From contig NZ_JAJEJR010000001.1 of NCBI RefSeq assembly GCF_021390595.1, positions 1 through 64,000 on the forward strand: a DNA stretch of 64,000 nucleotides. Reading direction: 5' to 3'. Shown here piece by piece: positions 49,050-58,289 of this stretch (positions are counted from its first letter, which is position 1; each line of letters opens with the position of its first letter). A program made the translations under genes and the position numbers. Source of the stretch: Paraburkholderia sp. HP33-1. Its GTDB lineage: Bacteria; Pseudomonadota; Gammaproteobacteria; Burkholderiales; Burkholderiaceae. The notes under the pieces were generated by a model. It had not been told where the DNA came from. It did no database searches and was given only the letters and a program-made list of their open reading frames with translations.

Positions 49050-49101
49050 TCTTTGGTGGGGCGTGAGTGACTCGAACACTCGACCTACGGATTAAGAGTC
49101 C
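49050..49101. repeat. Right attachment site (attR) inside tRNA-Lys
   Basis: This 52-bp segment is identical to 25511-25562. It forms the 3' part of the intact tRNA-Lys gene plus four bases. Because the integrase sits on the left side, the 3' half of the present tRNA derives from the element and restores a functional gene. Confidence 0.95.
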
Positions 49102-49129
49102 GCTGCTCTACCAACTGAGCTAACGCCCC
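49054..49129 (-). tRNA. tRNA-Lys (anticodon CUU)
   Basis: The minus strand folds into a full cloverleaf of 76 bases: acceptor GGGGCGT with ACGCCCC, D arm GCTCAGTTGGTAGAGC, anticodon stem with loop CTCTTAA, T arm GAGTG-TTCGAGT-CACTC, and an encoded CCA end. The anticodon CUU reads AAG lysine codons. It is the integration target of the island to its left, and its original terminator now lies at 25470-25500. Confidence 0.97.
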
Positions 49130-49333
49130 AACAGAAACGAGATTATGCAGGATCTTCTCGAGATTGCCAAGCCCTTTTAGCAGTTTCATTAAAAAAAGCA
49201 CGTCGCTGGAGCTCGAGTCCTCCGTCGATGAAACCGCCATTCCGAAAACGTCGACGCATCCGGCGCTGCCGGTATGATGTCGCGGACACCTCGACGCACG
49301 CGGCGCAACGCGACGTTCGACCGGGGGATATTC

Positions 49334-49720
49334 ATGGATGACAATGCGATTACCGAGTTGCCCGACCGGGTCCTCGCGCCATGAGCCCGGTCGCTCACGC
49401 TGACACCGATCAAGGTCGACGAGGAAAGCTCGACGCTTCGTCTGCCGTTTTCCCGCGAGTGGCGTCACTCGGGCGGCATGATTGGCGGCCAGGTGTTCAT
49501 GGCAGCCGCCGATACGGCGATGGTCGTCGCGATTACCGCCGCGCTCGGCGGCTTCAAGCCTATGAGCACGGTGTCGCTGAACATCAACTTCATGCGCGCG
49601 GTCCGCAAGGGCGACGTGCTGATCGAGGCGCGAGTGCCGCGCATGGGCCGCAATCTCGTGTTCGACGAAGGCGGCACCATGGCCGTTCAAGCCACCACGA
49701 CTTACGCACTGCTCGGGTGA
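49334..49720 (+). pseudogene. Broken PaaI-type thioesterase gene
   Basis: The frame from ATG 49334 (MDDNAITELPDRVLAP) meets a TGA at 49382 and continues in the same frame with thioesterase sequence (LTLTPIKVDEESSTLRLPFS, then RHSGGMIGGQVFMAAADTAM) to 49720. In relatives a Trp codon is expected at this position, so a TGG to TGA change is likely. In addition, the end (MGRNLVFDEGGTMAVQATTT) is shorter than the family form by about six residues, consistent with a small in-frame loss. PaaI-like proteins are hotdog-fold acyl-CoA thioesterases. A shorter product from ATG 49478 would lack part of the fold. Confidence 0.75.
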
Positions 49721-49795
49721 ATGCCCGCTCGATCCGAGCGGGCAGGTGGCACAAAGTACCCATAGCAAGAGCCAAGGAAAGCAAGGAAAAGCAGC

Positions 49796-50674
49796 ATGTT
49801 CGATCAGGTCGTATTCGCCGGCGGCGGTAACCGCTGCTGGTGGCAGGCGGGTTTCTGGGACGTCGTGCAGCCGCAGCTCGACATCCGTCCGCGCGTGATC
49901 ACCGGCATTTCGGCCGGCGCCGCGACTGCGTGCATGATTTACACGCGCGGCGATTCCGACTGGGTCATGCGCTATTACGAAGACGCTCTGCGTCACAACA
50001 CGCGCAATGCCTATTGGGGCAACCTGCTGCGCGGCGAGTCGGTATTTCCGCATTACCGGATCTACCGGCAGGCGCTGCTCGACATCTACGGCGACAAGTT
50101 TTCGAAGCTCGCGCAGGCGCCGGAAATCCGCATCGGCGTATCTCATCTGCCGCGCTGGCTCGGCGCAAGAAGCGCGGTAGCAGCGGGGCTGGTCGCGTAC
50201 AACATCGAAAAATACGTGCGCAAGTCGTTGCATCCGACGCTCGGTCAGACGCTCGGTTTTCATCCGGAATTCGTGCGCGCGCAGGATTGCGCGAGCGTCG
50301 ACGAGCTTGCGGACCTGATCCTGCAATCGTCTAGTACGCCGCCGTTCACGCCGGTTCTGCGGCGCAACGGCCGGCCGGTGCTGGACGGTGGGATGGTGGA
50401 TAACGTCCCGGTTAGCGCGCTCGACGCCGATGTACCGGGTAACGTGCTCGTGATGGTCACGCGTCTTTATCCGCGGCCGCAGATGTTCGTCGTACCGCAC
50501 GGCGTGCAGCAGCGGCTCTACGTGCAGCCGTCGCGCAAGGTGCCAATTTCAAGCTGGGACTACACGAGTCCGTCGCAGATGGTCCACGCTTATAACCTCG
50601 GCCGCGCTGATGGCGAGGTCTTCCTTGAACGCGTGCCTGCGCTGATGGAGGCGGCAGCGCACGAAGCGCGGTGA
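49796..50674 (+). CDS. Patatin-like phospholipase
   Basis: This is a patatin-family acyl hydrolase of 292 residues. It shows the oxyanion glycine motif (FAGGGNRCWWQ), the nucleophile elbow G-x-S-x-G in ITGISAGAAT, and the catalytic Asp in DGGMVDNVP, together the Ser-Asp dyad of the family. No signal peptide is seen, so it acts inside the cell on membrane lipids or acyl chains. The ATG at 49796 lies behind AAGGAAAAGC. It follows the broken thioesterase gene on the same strand and may once have been cotranscribed with it. Confidence 0.85.
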   Translation: MFDQVVFAGGGNRCWWQAGFWDVVQPQLDIRPRVITGISAGAATACMIYTRGDSDWVMRYYEDALRHNTRNAYWGNLLRGESVFPHYRIYRQALLDIYGDKFSKLAQAPEIRIGVSHLPRWLGARSAVAAGLVAYNIEKYVRKSLHPTLGQTLGFHPEFVRAQDCASVDELADLILQSSSTPPFTPVLRRNGRPVLDGGMVDNVPVSALDADVPGNVLVMVTRLYPRPQMFVVPHGVQQRLYVQPSRKVPISSWDYTSPSQMVHAYNLGRADGEVFLERVPALMEAAAHEAR

Positions 50675-50726
50675 GCGACGCAGCCCGGCGGGCCAAACCC
50701 GACCCGCCAGCCGCCTCACCCGCCAA

Positions 50727-51740
50727 TCACCGCCGACGCCCGCCTTGCAGCGCCTCCGGATTCGCGATACTGGCGGTATCGCCGGCATCGAACGCGAGAA
50801 TGTTCCTGAACGCCGCGGAGAAATACAGCTCATAGCTCTCGCGCTCCACATAGCCGATGTGCGGCGTGCAGATCACGTTTTCCATGCGCAGCAGGCTGTA
50901 GCCCTGCAGGATCGGCTCGCTTTCGTATACGTCGATCGCGACCATCCCCGGACGGTTGTGCGACAGCGCGCTCACCAGCGCGTTCTCTTCGAGCAGCTCG
51001 GCGCGGCTAGTGTTCACGAGTAGTGCGGTCGGCTTCATGCGCATCAGATCGTCCTGCTTGACGATGCCACGCGTGTCGTCATGCAGACGCAGATGCAGCG
51101 ACAACACATCGCTGTTCTCGAACAGCTCCTCACGAGTCGCCGCGACGCCGTAGCCGTCGGCGCGAGCGGCTTCGCGCGAATGCTCGCGGCCCCACACCAG
51201 CACGTTCATGCCAAACGCCTTGCCGTAGCCGGCCAGCAGGCGGCCGATCTTGCCGTAGCCCCAGATCCCGAGCGTCTGTCCGCGCAGCACCTGACCCAGG
51301 CCGAAGTTCGGGGGCAGTGCCGACGTCTTTAGCCCCGACTGCTGCCAGGCGCCCTGTTTAAGGTTTGCCACGTATTGCGGAATGCGCCGTTGGGCGGCCA
51401 TGATGAGTGCCCACGTCAGCTCGGCCGGCGCGACCGGCGAGCCGGTGCCCTCGAGCACGGCGATGCCGCGCTCGGTACAGGCTGCCAGATCGATGTGGTT
51501 CGACACTTTGCCGGTTTGACTGATCATGCGCAAACGCGGCAACTTGTCGAGCAGTTGCGAGGTGATGCGGGTACGTTCGCGAATCAGGACGAGGGCGTCG
51601 ACTTCGGCCAACCGGCTTGCCAGTTGTCCGAGACCGCGCACGGTATTGTTGAAAACTTTGACTTCATGGTCGGCCAGCAATTGAAAGCAGTCGAGCTTGC
51701 GAACGGCGTCCTGGTAATCGTCGAGGATGGCAATCTTCAT
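50727..51740 (-). CDS. D-2-hydroxyacid dehydrogenase family protein
   Basis: This is an NAD-dependent oxidoreductase of the D-isomer 2-hydroxyacid dehydrogenase family, 337 residues. The nucleotide-binding motif is GIWGYGKIGRLLAGYGKAFG; the catalytic Arg is in VNTSRAELL, Glu in YESEP, and His in CTPHIGYVE. The start at 51740 (MKIAILDDYQDAVRKLDCF) is preferred over one seven residues earlier. The substrate (phosphoglycerate, glyoxylate or another 2-ketoacid) cannot be told from sequence alone. It is divergent from pckG, with 384 bp between, containing a CRP-type palindrome. Confidence 0.9.
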   Translation of the reverse strand: MKIAILDDYQDAVRKLDCFQLLADHEVKVFNNTVRGLGQLASRLAEVDALVLIRERTRITSQLLDKLPRLRMISQTGKVSNHIDLAACTERGIAVLEGTGSPVAPAELTWALIMAAQRRIPQYVANLKQGAWQQSGLKTSALPPNFGLGQVLRGQTLGIWGYGKIGRLLAGYGKAFGMNVLVWGREHSREAARADGYGVAATREELFENSDVLSLHLRLHDDTRGIVKQDDLMRMKPTALLVNTSRAELLEENALVSALSHNRPGMVAIDVYESEPILQGYSLLRMENVICTPHIGYVERESYELYFSAAFRNILAFDAGDTASIANPEALQGGRRR

Positions 51741-52124
51741 GGTATGTAATTTGCGGCGCACCTCGTTGGTGCGAACGGAATGTTATGCTCACTGTCCCAG
51801 CGTGTGACTTAGGTCACACGCTGGTCTGGCTGAATGCCCTACCGTAGAAGCTGTCGCACACAAAAGAACGACAGCGCTGGGTGAAGGCGAATTGAGAACG
51901 TTTTTAGCAGTTTGTTGCGTGTTGAGGCAAGTCGCTTTACACAAGGTTGCAGAAGCCTTGTCTGGAGCGGGTCTCCGCCTGGCAAGCTGTGTGGCCCAGG
52001 ACGATCTGCGCAATCGTGCGTCGGCGGTCGAATCGACACGTCGGCGCGATGAATATAATGCCTCTCGCATGCAGCGTCCGAGGGCTTGTACCGTTTTTCT
52101 ATTGCTTTTAACGGAGACAAGTCG
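51741..52124. other. Divergent regulatory region between the dehydrogenase gene and pckG
   Basis: This 384-bp region holds no gene. It contains the CRP-type palindrome at 51797-51824 near the dehydrogenase side and the promoter and leader of pckG on the other (ribosome site ACGGAGACAAG before 52125). Confidence 0.6.
51797..51824. promoter_or_regulatory. CRP/FNR-type palindromic site
   Basis: The inner 16 bp TGTGACTTAGGTCACA (51803-51818) match the CRP consensus TGTGA-N6-TCACA exactly. The symmetry continues outward to 12-bp arms (CCAGCGTGTGAC and its complement) around TTAG. The centre lies 71 bp upstream of the dehydrogenase start and about 315 bp before pckG. A hairpin role in RNA is a second possibility. 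Confidence 0.6.
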
Positions 52125-53981
52125 ATGAATCTTCCCTCGTTCGAAGGGCAGCCCACTATTCAGGCGCCCACATGGGTCAAACACCGCAAGCTGATCGACT
52201 GGGTCCAGCGCGTCGCCGCGCTGACCAAGCCCGAAAAAGTGGTCTGGTGCGACGGTTCGCAGGAGGAGTATGACCGCCTGTGCGCGCAGATGGTCGAAGC
52301 CGGTACCCTGAAGAAGCTCAACCCCGCCAAGCGTCCCAATTCCTATCTCGCCTGCTCCGATCCGTCCGACGTCGCGCGCGTCGAGGATCGTACTTTCATC
52401 TGCTCGCAGCGCGCAGAAGATGCCGGCCCCACCAACAACTGGATCGCTCCAGACGAAATGCGCTCGACGCTCGACGGCCTGTTCGACGGCGCGATGCGCG
52501 GCCGCACGATGTACGTGGTGCCGTTCTCGATGGGCCCGCTCGGCTCGCCGATCGCGCACATCGGCGTCGAGCTGAGCGACAGCCCGTACGTCGTGACCAA
52601 TATGCGCATCATGACGCGCATGGGCCGCAAAGTGTACGACGTGCTGGGCGAGGATGGCGAGTTCGTGCCATGCGTGCATTCGGTCGGCGCGCCGCTTGCG
52701 GCCGGCGAGCAGGACGTGTCGTGGCCTTGCAACAAGACCAAGTACATCGTGCATTTCCCCGAATCGCGCGAAATCTGGAGCTTTGGCTCGGGATATGGCG
52801 GCAATGCGCTGCTCGGCAAGAAGTGCTTTGCGCTGCGCATCGCATCGACGATGGGCCGCGACGAAGGCTGGCTTGCCGAACACATGCTGATTCTCGGCGT
52901 TACGTCACCCCAAGGGCGCAAGCATCACGTGGCGGCGGCATTCCCGTCGGCGTGCGGCAAGACCAACTTCGCGATGCTGATCCCGCCGGCCGGCCTGCAC
53001 GGCTGGAAAATTTCGACGATCGGCGACGACATCGCGTGGATCAAGCCGGGCAAGGACGGCCGGCTGTACGCGATCAATCCGGAAGCCGGCTACTTCGGCG
53101 TCGCGCCGGGCACGAGCGAAAAGACCAACTACAACGCGCTCGCCACGCTGAAGGAAAACGTGATCTTCACGAACGTCGCGCTGACCGACGACGGCGACGT
53201 CTGGTGGGAAGGCATGACCGACGAGCCGCCGGCGCACCTGATCGACTGGCAAGGCAAGGACTGGACGCCGGCCGACGCGAAGGAAAGCGGCCGCAAGGCG
53301 GCGCATCCGAACGCGCGCTTCACGGCGCCGGCTTCGCAGTGCCCGTCGATCGATGCGGAGTGGGAAAACCCGGCCGGCGTCGCGATCGATGCATTCATCT
53401 TCGGTGGCCGCCGCTCTACCACCGTGCCGCTCGTCACCGAAGCGCGCAACTGGGTCGAGGGCGTCTACATGGCGGCGACGATGGGCTCGGAAACCACCGC
53501 CGCGGCTGCTGGCCAGCAGGGCGTGGTGCGCCGCGACCCGTTCGCGATGCTGCCGTTCTGTGGCTACAACATGAGCGACTATTTCAGCCACTGGCTGAAA
53601 ACCGGCGAGCGTCTGCAACAGCTGAGCGCGAAGCTGCCGAAAATTTTCTGCGTGAACTGGTTCCGCAAGGGCGCGGACGGCAAGTTCGTGTGGCCGGGCT
53701 TCGGGGAGAACATGCGCGTGCTGAGCTGGATGGTCGGCCGCGTCGAGGGCGCCGCGAAGGGTGAAGAGCATGCTTTCGGCGTTTCTCCGCACTACGAGGA
53801 CATCGACTGGAGCGGCCTCAACTTCACCCGCGAGCAGTTCGAGCAGGTGATTTCCGTCGACGCCGCCGCATGGCGCAACGAACTTGTGCTGCACTCGGAG
53901 CTGTTTGACACGCTGCAACATGGTCTGCCGCCGGCACTGACCGAAGCGAAGCGCGCGCTGGAGGAAAAGCTCACAGCCTGA
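52125..53981 (+). CDS. pckG: Phosphoenolpyruvate carboxykinase (GTP)
   Basis: This enzyme converts oxaloacetate and GTP to phosphoenolpyruvate, the first step of gluconeogenesis. It has 618 residues, the usual length of the GTP-dependent form. The P-loop is FPSACGKTN (C277 with K279-T280), preceded by [10 protein letters not shown] and followed by [10 protein letters not shown]; the guanine-binding and mobile-lid regions are present in normal order. The ATG at 52125 starts the conserved protein ([15 protein letters not shown]) behind ACGGAGACAAG. A rho-independent terminator follows at 54009. The upstream palindrome suggests control by a CRP-like regulator. Confidence 0.97.
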   Translation: MNLPSFEGQPTIQAPTWVKHRKLIDWVQRVAALTKPEKVVWCDGSQEEYDRLCAQMVEAGTLKKLNPAKRPNSYLACSDPSDVARVEDRTFICSQRAEDAGPTNNWIAPDEMRSTLDGLFDGAMRGRTMYVVPFSMGPLGSPIAHIGVELSDSPYVVTNMRIMTRMGRKVYDVLGEDGEFVPCVHSVGAPLAAGEQDVSWPCNKTKYIVHFPESREIWSFGSGYGGNALLGKKCFALRIASTMGRDEGWLAEHMLILGVTSPQGRKHHVAAAFPSACGKTNFAMLIPPAGLHGWKISTIGDDIAWIKPGKDGRLYAINPEAGYFGVAPGTSEKTNYNALATLKENVIFTNVALTDDGDVWWEGMTDEPPAHLIDWQGKDWTPADAKESGRKAAHPNARFTAPASQCPSIDAEWENPAGVAIDAFIFGGRRSTTVPLVTEARNWVEGVYMAATMGSETTAAAAGQQGVVRRDPFAMLPFCGYNMSDYFSHWLKTGERLQQLSAKLPKIFCVNWFRKGADGKFVWPGFGENMRVLSWMVGRVEGAAKGEEHAFGVSPHYEDIDWSGLNFTREQFEQVISVDAAAWRNELVLHSELFDTLQHGLPPALTEAKRALEEKLTA

Positions 53982-54322
53982 TCATGTGAGTACTCACTCA
54001 GCACGAAGAGCCGCCCTTGGGCGGCTTTTTCTTTGGGCACCAGGTTCGTCTCGATTTTTTCCTATCCCGTAACGGCCGTACGACCTTTACGTCTGTTCGG
54101 ACAAAAGAGGCAGAGCAAGCTGCAGTGCAGCAGATTGTTTTTCTTTTGGGAATAATCTGCGGTCAGGCCCCGCTTTTATCGACACAGTCGTACCAAAATT
54201 GCGATATTTCCTATTGCGGAGGCAACTTCTGCACGATTTTGCGAGTCGTAGGAGAATTCCAAGTTCGCTTCACTGGTTTTCACCAATTGTCAGGAAGCAG
54301 TAACAAGGCAGGGAGTTGTCCT
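53982..54322. other. Intergenic region between pckG and the LysR gene
   Basis: After the pckG terminator these bases form the leader and promoter region of the LysR gene. It is A+T-richer than the genes and contains no supported open frame of its own. Confidence 0.5.
54009..54031 (+). terminator. Rho-independent terminator after pckG
   Basis: A perfect 8-bp stem (AGCCGCCC / GGGCGGCT) with a 2-nt loop is followed by TTTTCTTT, 27 bp after the pckG stop. Confidence 0.85.
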
Positions 54323-55426
54323 ATGGATCATTTGCAGTCGATGCGAGTTTTCGTCAAGGTGTCGGATCTCGGCAGTTTTGCCCGCGCCGCGAGCGCGATG
54401 GATATTTCCAATGCGGTCGCCACCCGGCACGTTGCCGACCTCGAAGGCCGTCTTGGTACGCGGCTGCTCAATCGCACGACCCGCAGCTTGTCGCTGACCG
54501 AATCCGGTCAGGTCTATCTCGAGCGCGCCCGTCAGATTCTCGACGAACTGGAAGACGTCGAACAAATGGTGGTGGCGCGCAATCACGAACCGGTCGGCAC
54601 GCTGCGCATCGTCGCGCCCGTCGTGTTCGGGCTGCATAACCTCGCGCCCGTGCTGCAGACGTACGCGGAGCGCTATCCGAAAGTCATTCCCGACGTCACA
54701 CTGGTCGATCGTCAGGTCGATCTCGTCGAGGAAGGCTTCGACGTCGGCGTCGTGATCGCGCGGCAAATGCGCAGCGCGAGCATCGTCACACGGCGTCTGA
54801 CCACCGGCTGCATGACCGTCTGCGCGACGCCGGCGTATCTGGAAAAGCATGGCACACCGACACGTCCCGAACATCTGCTTGAGCATCCGTGCCTGAGCCT
54901 GCCGTCGGAATACTGGGGCGATGAGCGCGTGTTCACTGGGCCGGAAGGCGAAGTGCGTGTGAGGCCGTCGAACGTGATCGTCGCGAACAATACGGAAATG
55001 TTGCGGCAGTTTGCGCTGCTCGGCATGGGCATCGCCATCCTGCCGAGCTACCTGATCGGTCGCGACATGACGCGCGGCCGGCTCGTGCGTCTGCTCGGAG
55101 ATTATCGTTTGCCGCAGGTCGAGATCAACATTGCGTATCCGAGCCGCCGTCACCTGCCGGCCAAGGTGCGCACGTTCATCGACCATCTGGTTGAGTATTT
55201 CAACCAGACGCCGAACGGTGTGCTTGGCGAGCAATGGATCAAGGACGGTCTGGAGCGGCCGGCAACGTCGGCCGCCTTCGAGTCTGCCGAGTTGCGCGCG
55301 CCAGAAGCATTCGATGGCGCCGAACCGCTGTCGCGGCTGCTCGATAGCGAGCTGTCACCGGTCGTGCCAAAGCCGCCGACGAAGTCGACGAATCGCACAC
55401 GGCCCACGGCGTTGTCGCCGCTGTAA
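54323..55426 (+). CDS. LysR-family transcription regulator
   Basis: This is a LysR-type regulator of 367 residues. The N-terminal winged HTH (about 1-60: MDHLQSMRVFVKVSDLGSFA with ASAMDISNAVATRHVADLEG) is followed by the periplasmic-binding-like effector domain (about 90-300). The protein is about 60 residues longer than usual; the C-terminal extension after residue 305 is rich in Ala, Pro, Ser and Thr and looks disordered. The ATG at 54323 lies behind GGGAGTTGTCC; the longer open frame upstream is outside the family. No obvious target is adjacent, since pckG lies upstream on the same strand behind a terminator. Confidence 0.9.
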   Translation: MDHLQSMRVFVKVSDLGSFARAASAMDISNAVATRHVADLEGRLGTRLLNRTTRSLSLTESGQVYLERARQILDELEDVEQMVVARNHEPVGTLRIVAPVVFGLHNLAPVLQTYAERYPKVIPDVTLVDRQVDLVEEGFDVGVVIARQMRSASIVTRRLTTGCMTVCATPAYLEKHGTPTRPEHLLEHPCLSLPSEYWGDERVFTGPEGEVRVRPSNVIVANNTEMLRQFALLGMGIAILPSYLIGRDMTRGRLVRLLGDYRLPQVEINIAYPSRRHLPAKVRTFIDHLVEYFNQTPNGVLGEQWIKDGLERPATSAAFESAELRAPEAFDGAEPLSRLLDSELSPVVPKPPTKSTNRTRPTALSPL

Positions 55427-55470
55427 ATCTCTCAATGCCGAAGCCCGCAGCTCTGCGGGCGGACAATAAA

Positions 55471-55506
55471 AAGGCGCAGTCACCTGAAGTGACTGCGCCT
55501 TTTTTC
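55471..55506. terminator. Bidirectional terminator between lysR-type gene and topB
   Basis: A perfect 13-bp stem (AAGGCGCAGTCAC / GTGACTGCGCCTT) is followed by a T run on the plus strand and preceded by an A run, so it can end transcription from both sides. A smaller hairpin (GCCCGCAG / CTGCGGGC, 55443-55460) stands just before it. Confidence 0.85.
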
Positions 55507-55613
55507 ATGGGCAGAGGCGGACGAAGCAGCGACCTCCGATGCACGGATCACCGAGTGGCGGCTCACGCGGTCACCGCCGCTAACACCCGCGAGCCGCCGA
55601 TCCGAGGGCCGCC

Positions 55614-58289
55614 TTACGAGCCGGTTTTACGCGTCGCGGTTTTCTTCGCCGGTGCCTTCTTGGCTGCTGCGGTCTTGGCGGCGGGCGCTCTCTTCGCCGC
55701 CACCTTCTTTTCCGCCGGCTCGGCCTTCACGGCCACCGCGGTATCGCCTTCGTCCGATTCCGGCATGGCCTTCGCCTTCGCCGCCGAGCGAGCGGCCGAA
55801 GTCTTCGCCGCCGCGGTTTTCGCCGCCGCCGGCTCCTTCTTCTCGAATTCGAAGCCGATCTTGCCGTCGTTCTGCTTGACGAGGAACGCCTTGAAGTTAC
55901 GGCCCGTACGCGATGACTTGAAGTTCGTCAGCAGATCGGTACGCCCCTCCTCAAGCAGCTTGGCCATCTGCTCGCGGGCGATTTCCTGCTGCAGGATGAC
56001 CTTGCCGGAGCGGAAGTCGCACGTCTTCGGATTGGCGACGGAGTTCTCGCAGACGTAGCTCATGCCGTGCTCGAACACGCGGCCCTGACACTTCGGGCAC
56101 GCGCCGACTGGCTGCTGATCGGAGAAGTCGGGCGGTTCGCCGTCTTCGCCGCCCGCATCCTGGCCGAAGTCGAACTCGAGCTTGTAGTTCTTGATCTCGT
56201 CGTCGAGCGACAGTTTCAGGATTGCCGAGAACGGCCGGCCCATCTTGCTGCGGAAACCCGACAGCGGCCCGATCGTCTTGTTCTGCAGCAGTTCCTCGAC
56301 TTCGGCGATCTCGAACTGACGGCCGCCTGGAATCTTCGAGATCGAGAAGTCGCACTTCGAGCACGCGAAACGCCGGTAGTTTTCCTTCACCTGGCCGCCG
56401 CAATTCGGGCAAGGTGTCTGCAACGTCGCGTAATCGCCCGGGATCGTGTCGGAATCGTATTCCTTCGCGCGCTTCACGATGGTCTGCGTCATGCGCGCGA
56501 TTTCCTGCATGAACGCGTCGCGCGGAAGGTTGCCGCGCTCCATCTGCGACAGCTTGTATTCCCACTCACCGGTCAGTTCCGGCGCGGTCAGCTCTTTCAC
56601 GCCGAGGCCGCGCAAGAGCGTCATCAGCTGGAAGGCCTTGGCGGCCGGAATCAGATCGCGGCCTTCGCGGATCAGGTACTTTTCGGTGAGCAGACCTTCG
56701 ATGATCGCCGCGCGCGTCGCCGGCGTGCCGAGCCCCTTGGCCGCCATCGCTTCGCGCAACTCGTCGTCTTCGACCAGCTTGCCCGCGCCTTCCATTGCCG
56801 ACAGCAGCGTCGCTTCGTTGTAGCGTGCGGGCGGCTTCGTGACCAGTTGCTGCGCGGCGATTTTGTCGGTCTTGACCTTTTCGTCCTTCTGGACCGGCAC
56901 GAGGTTCGCGTCATCACCGCTAGTTTCGCGGCCATAGATCTGCAGCCAGCCCGGCTCGACCAGCACCTTGCCCTCGGTCTTGAACTGATGGCCGACCACC
57001 TCGGTGATGCGTGTCGTCACACGGTATTCGGCGGCCGGAAAGAACACAGCGAGGAAGCGCTTCACGACGAGGTCGTAAAGCTTTTGTTCCGGCTCGGACA
57101 GAATCTTCGGCGCCTGCAGCGTCGGGATGATTGCGAAGTGGTCGCTGATCTTCGAATTGTCGAAGATGCGCTTGTTCGGCTTCACCCAGCCCTTGTCGAG
57201 CACCTGCTTCGCGAACGGCAGGTAGTTGTTGCTCTCCTTGAGCATGCCGAGCGTCTGCTTGACCGTGTCCAGATAGTCTTCCGGCAGCGCGCGCGCGTCG
57301 GTTCGCGGATAGGTCAGCACCTTGTGCTTTTCGTACAGTGCCTGAGCCAGACCCAGTGTGTTCTTCGCGGAAAAGCCGAAGCGGCCGTTGGCTTCACGCT
57401 GCAGGCTGGTCAGGTCGAACAGGGCGGGTGACAGCTGCGTCGACGGTTTCGACTCCTCGGTCACCGTGCCGAGCTGGCCGCGGCAAGCCGCGACGATCGT
57501 CTCTGCCGCGGGCAGCGACCAGAGGCGCGAATCACGCTTCTCCGGGTCGAATTCGTCGCGCTTGAATTTCGGGTCGAACCAACGGCCTTCGTAGAAGCCG
57601 CCCGCGCAGACGAATTCCGCCTTCACTTCCCAGTAGTCGCGCGGAACGAAGCGTCGAATTTTCTCTTCGCGCTCGACGACGATCGACAACGTCGGCGTCT
57701 GCACGCGCCCGACCGTGGTCAGGAAGAAGCCGCCGCCCTTGCTGTTGAACGCCGTCATCGCGCGCGTGCCGTTGATGCCGACGAGCCAGTCCGCCTCCGA
57801 GCGGCAGCGCGCCGCATCGGCGAGCGGCTGCATCTCTTCGTCGCTGCGCAGACGCGCGAAACCGTCGCGGATCGAGCCGGCCGTCATCGACTGCAGCCAC
57901 AGCCGTTGCACTGGCTGTTTGGCTTTCGCGTGCTGCGCGATCAGGCGGAAAATCAGCTCGCCCTCGCGCCCCGCGTCGCATGCGTTGATCAGACGGTCGA
58001 CGTCCTTTCGCTTCATCAGCTTGGTCAGCACCTTCAGGCGCGATTCGCTCTTCGCGATCGGATTCAGATCGAAATGCGGAGGAATGACGGGCAGGTTGGC
58101 AAAGCTCCACTTGCCGCGCTTGACTTCGTATTCGTCGGGCGCGGCGATTTCCAGCAGGTGGCCCACTGCCGAGGAAAGGACGTAGTCGTCGCTTTCGTAG
58201 TACTCGTCATGCTTGGTAAAGCCGCCCAAAGCGCGCGCGATGTCGTTCGCGACAGAAGGCTTTTCGGCGATGATCAGTGCTTTGGACAT
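55614..58289 (-). CDS. topB: DNA topoisomerase III
   Basis: This is a type IA topoisomerase of 891 residues that decatenates DNA during replication and recombination. The TOPRIM motifs are IIAEKPSVA and DAGREGE (from D105), and the nucleophile is Y327 in TYPRTD. Two zinc ribbons follow the core (CPNCGG with CSKC, and CPKCQG with the CENS...TCDF pair). The last ~80 residues form a Lys/Ala/Pro-rich tail like histone H1, a frequent addition in Burkholderiales that probably binds DNA unspecifically. The protein is longer than the E. coli enzyme for this reason. It faces the LysR gene across a bidirectional terminator. Confidence 0.95.
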   Translation of the reverse strand: MSKALIIAEKPSVANDIARALGGFTKHDEYYESDDYVLSSAVGHLLEIAAPDEYEVKRGKWSFANLPVIPPHFDLNPIAKSESRLKVLTKLMKRKDVDRLINACDAGREGELIFRLIAQHAKAKQPVQRLWLQSMTAGSIRDGFARLRSDEEMQPLADAARCRSEADWLVGINGTRAMTAFNSKGGGFFLTTVGRVQTPTLSIVVEREEKIRRFVPRDYWEVKAEFVCAGGFYEGRWFDPKFKRDEFDPEKRDSRLWSLPAAETIVAACRGQLGTVTEESKPSTQLSPALFDLTSLQREANGRFGFSAKNTLGLAQALYEKHKVLTYPRTDARALPEDYLDTVKQTLGMLKESNNYLPFAKQVLDKGWVKPNKRIFDNSKISDHFAIIPTLQAPKILSEPEQKLYDLVVKRFLAVFFPAAEYRVTTRITEVVGHQFKTEGKVLVEPGWLQIYGRETSGDDANLVPVQKDEKVKTDKIAAQQLVTKPPARYNEATLLSAMEGAGKLVEDDELREAMAAKGLGTPATRAAIIEGLLTEKYLIREGRDLIPAAKAFQLMTLLRGLGVKELTAPELTGEWEYKLSQMERGNLPRDAFMQEIARMTQTIVKRAKEYDSDTIPGDYATLQTPCPNCGGQVKENYRRFACSKCDFSISKIPGGRQFEIAEVEELLQNKTIGPLSGFRSKMGRPFSAILKLSLDDEIKNYKLEFDFGQDAGGEDGEPPDFSDQQPVGACPKCQGRVFEHGMSYVCENSVANPKTCDFRSGKVILQQEIAREQMAKLLEEGRTDLLTNFKSSRTGRNFKAFLVKQNDGKIGFEFEKKEPAAAKTAAAKTSAARSAAKAKAMPESDEGDTAVAVKAEPAEKKVAAKRAPAAKTAAAKKAPAKKTATRKTGS

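Larger units (their letters stand above)
25511..49101. mobile_element. Integrated genomic island in tRNA-Lys with defence genes
   Basis: The element is bounded by the 52-bp direct repeat, about 23.5 kb long counting one repeat copy. The integrase gene lies directly inside the right end, next to the intact tRNA. Replication-like and excisionase-like genes precede the integrase. The cargo includes a methyltransferase/helicase/GIY-YIG operon, an IetAS pair, HTH regulators, an orphan CcdA and many unknown genes. Several parts (26.0-26.6, 30.3-31.3, 43.4-45.8 kb) are visibly lower in G+C than the backbone. No capsid, tail or conjugation genes are seen, so it is a non-self-packaging integrative element, perhaps a phage satellite or decayed prophage. 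Confidence 0.92.

Noticed and set aside
56067..57431. Plus-strand open frame opposite topB
   Set aside because: Shadow of a conserved gene, Arg/Leu-rich with no domain pattern.
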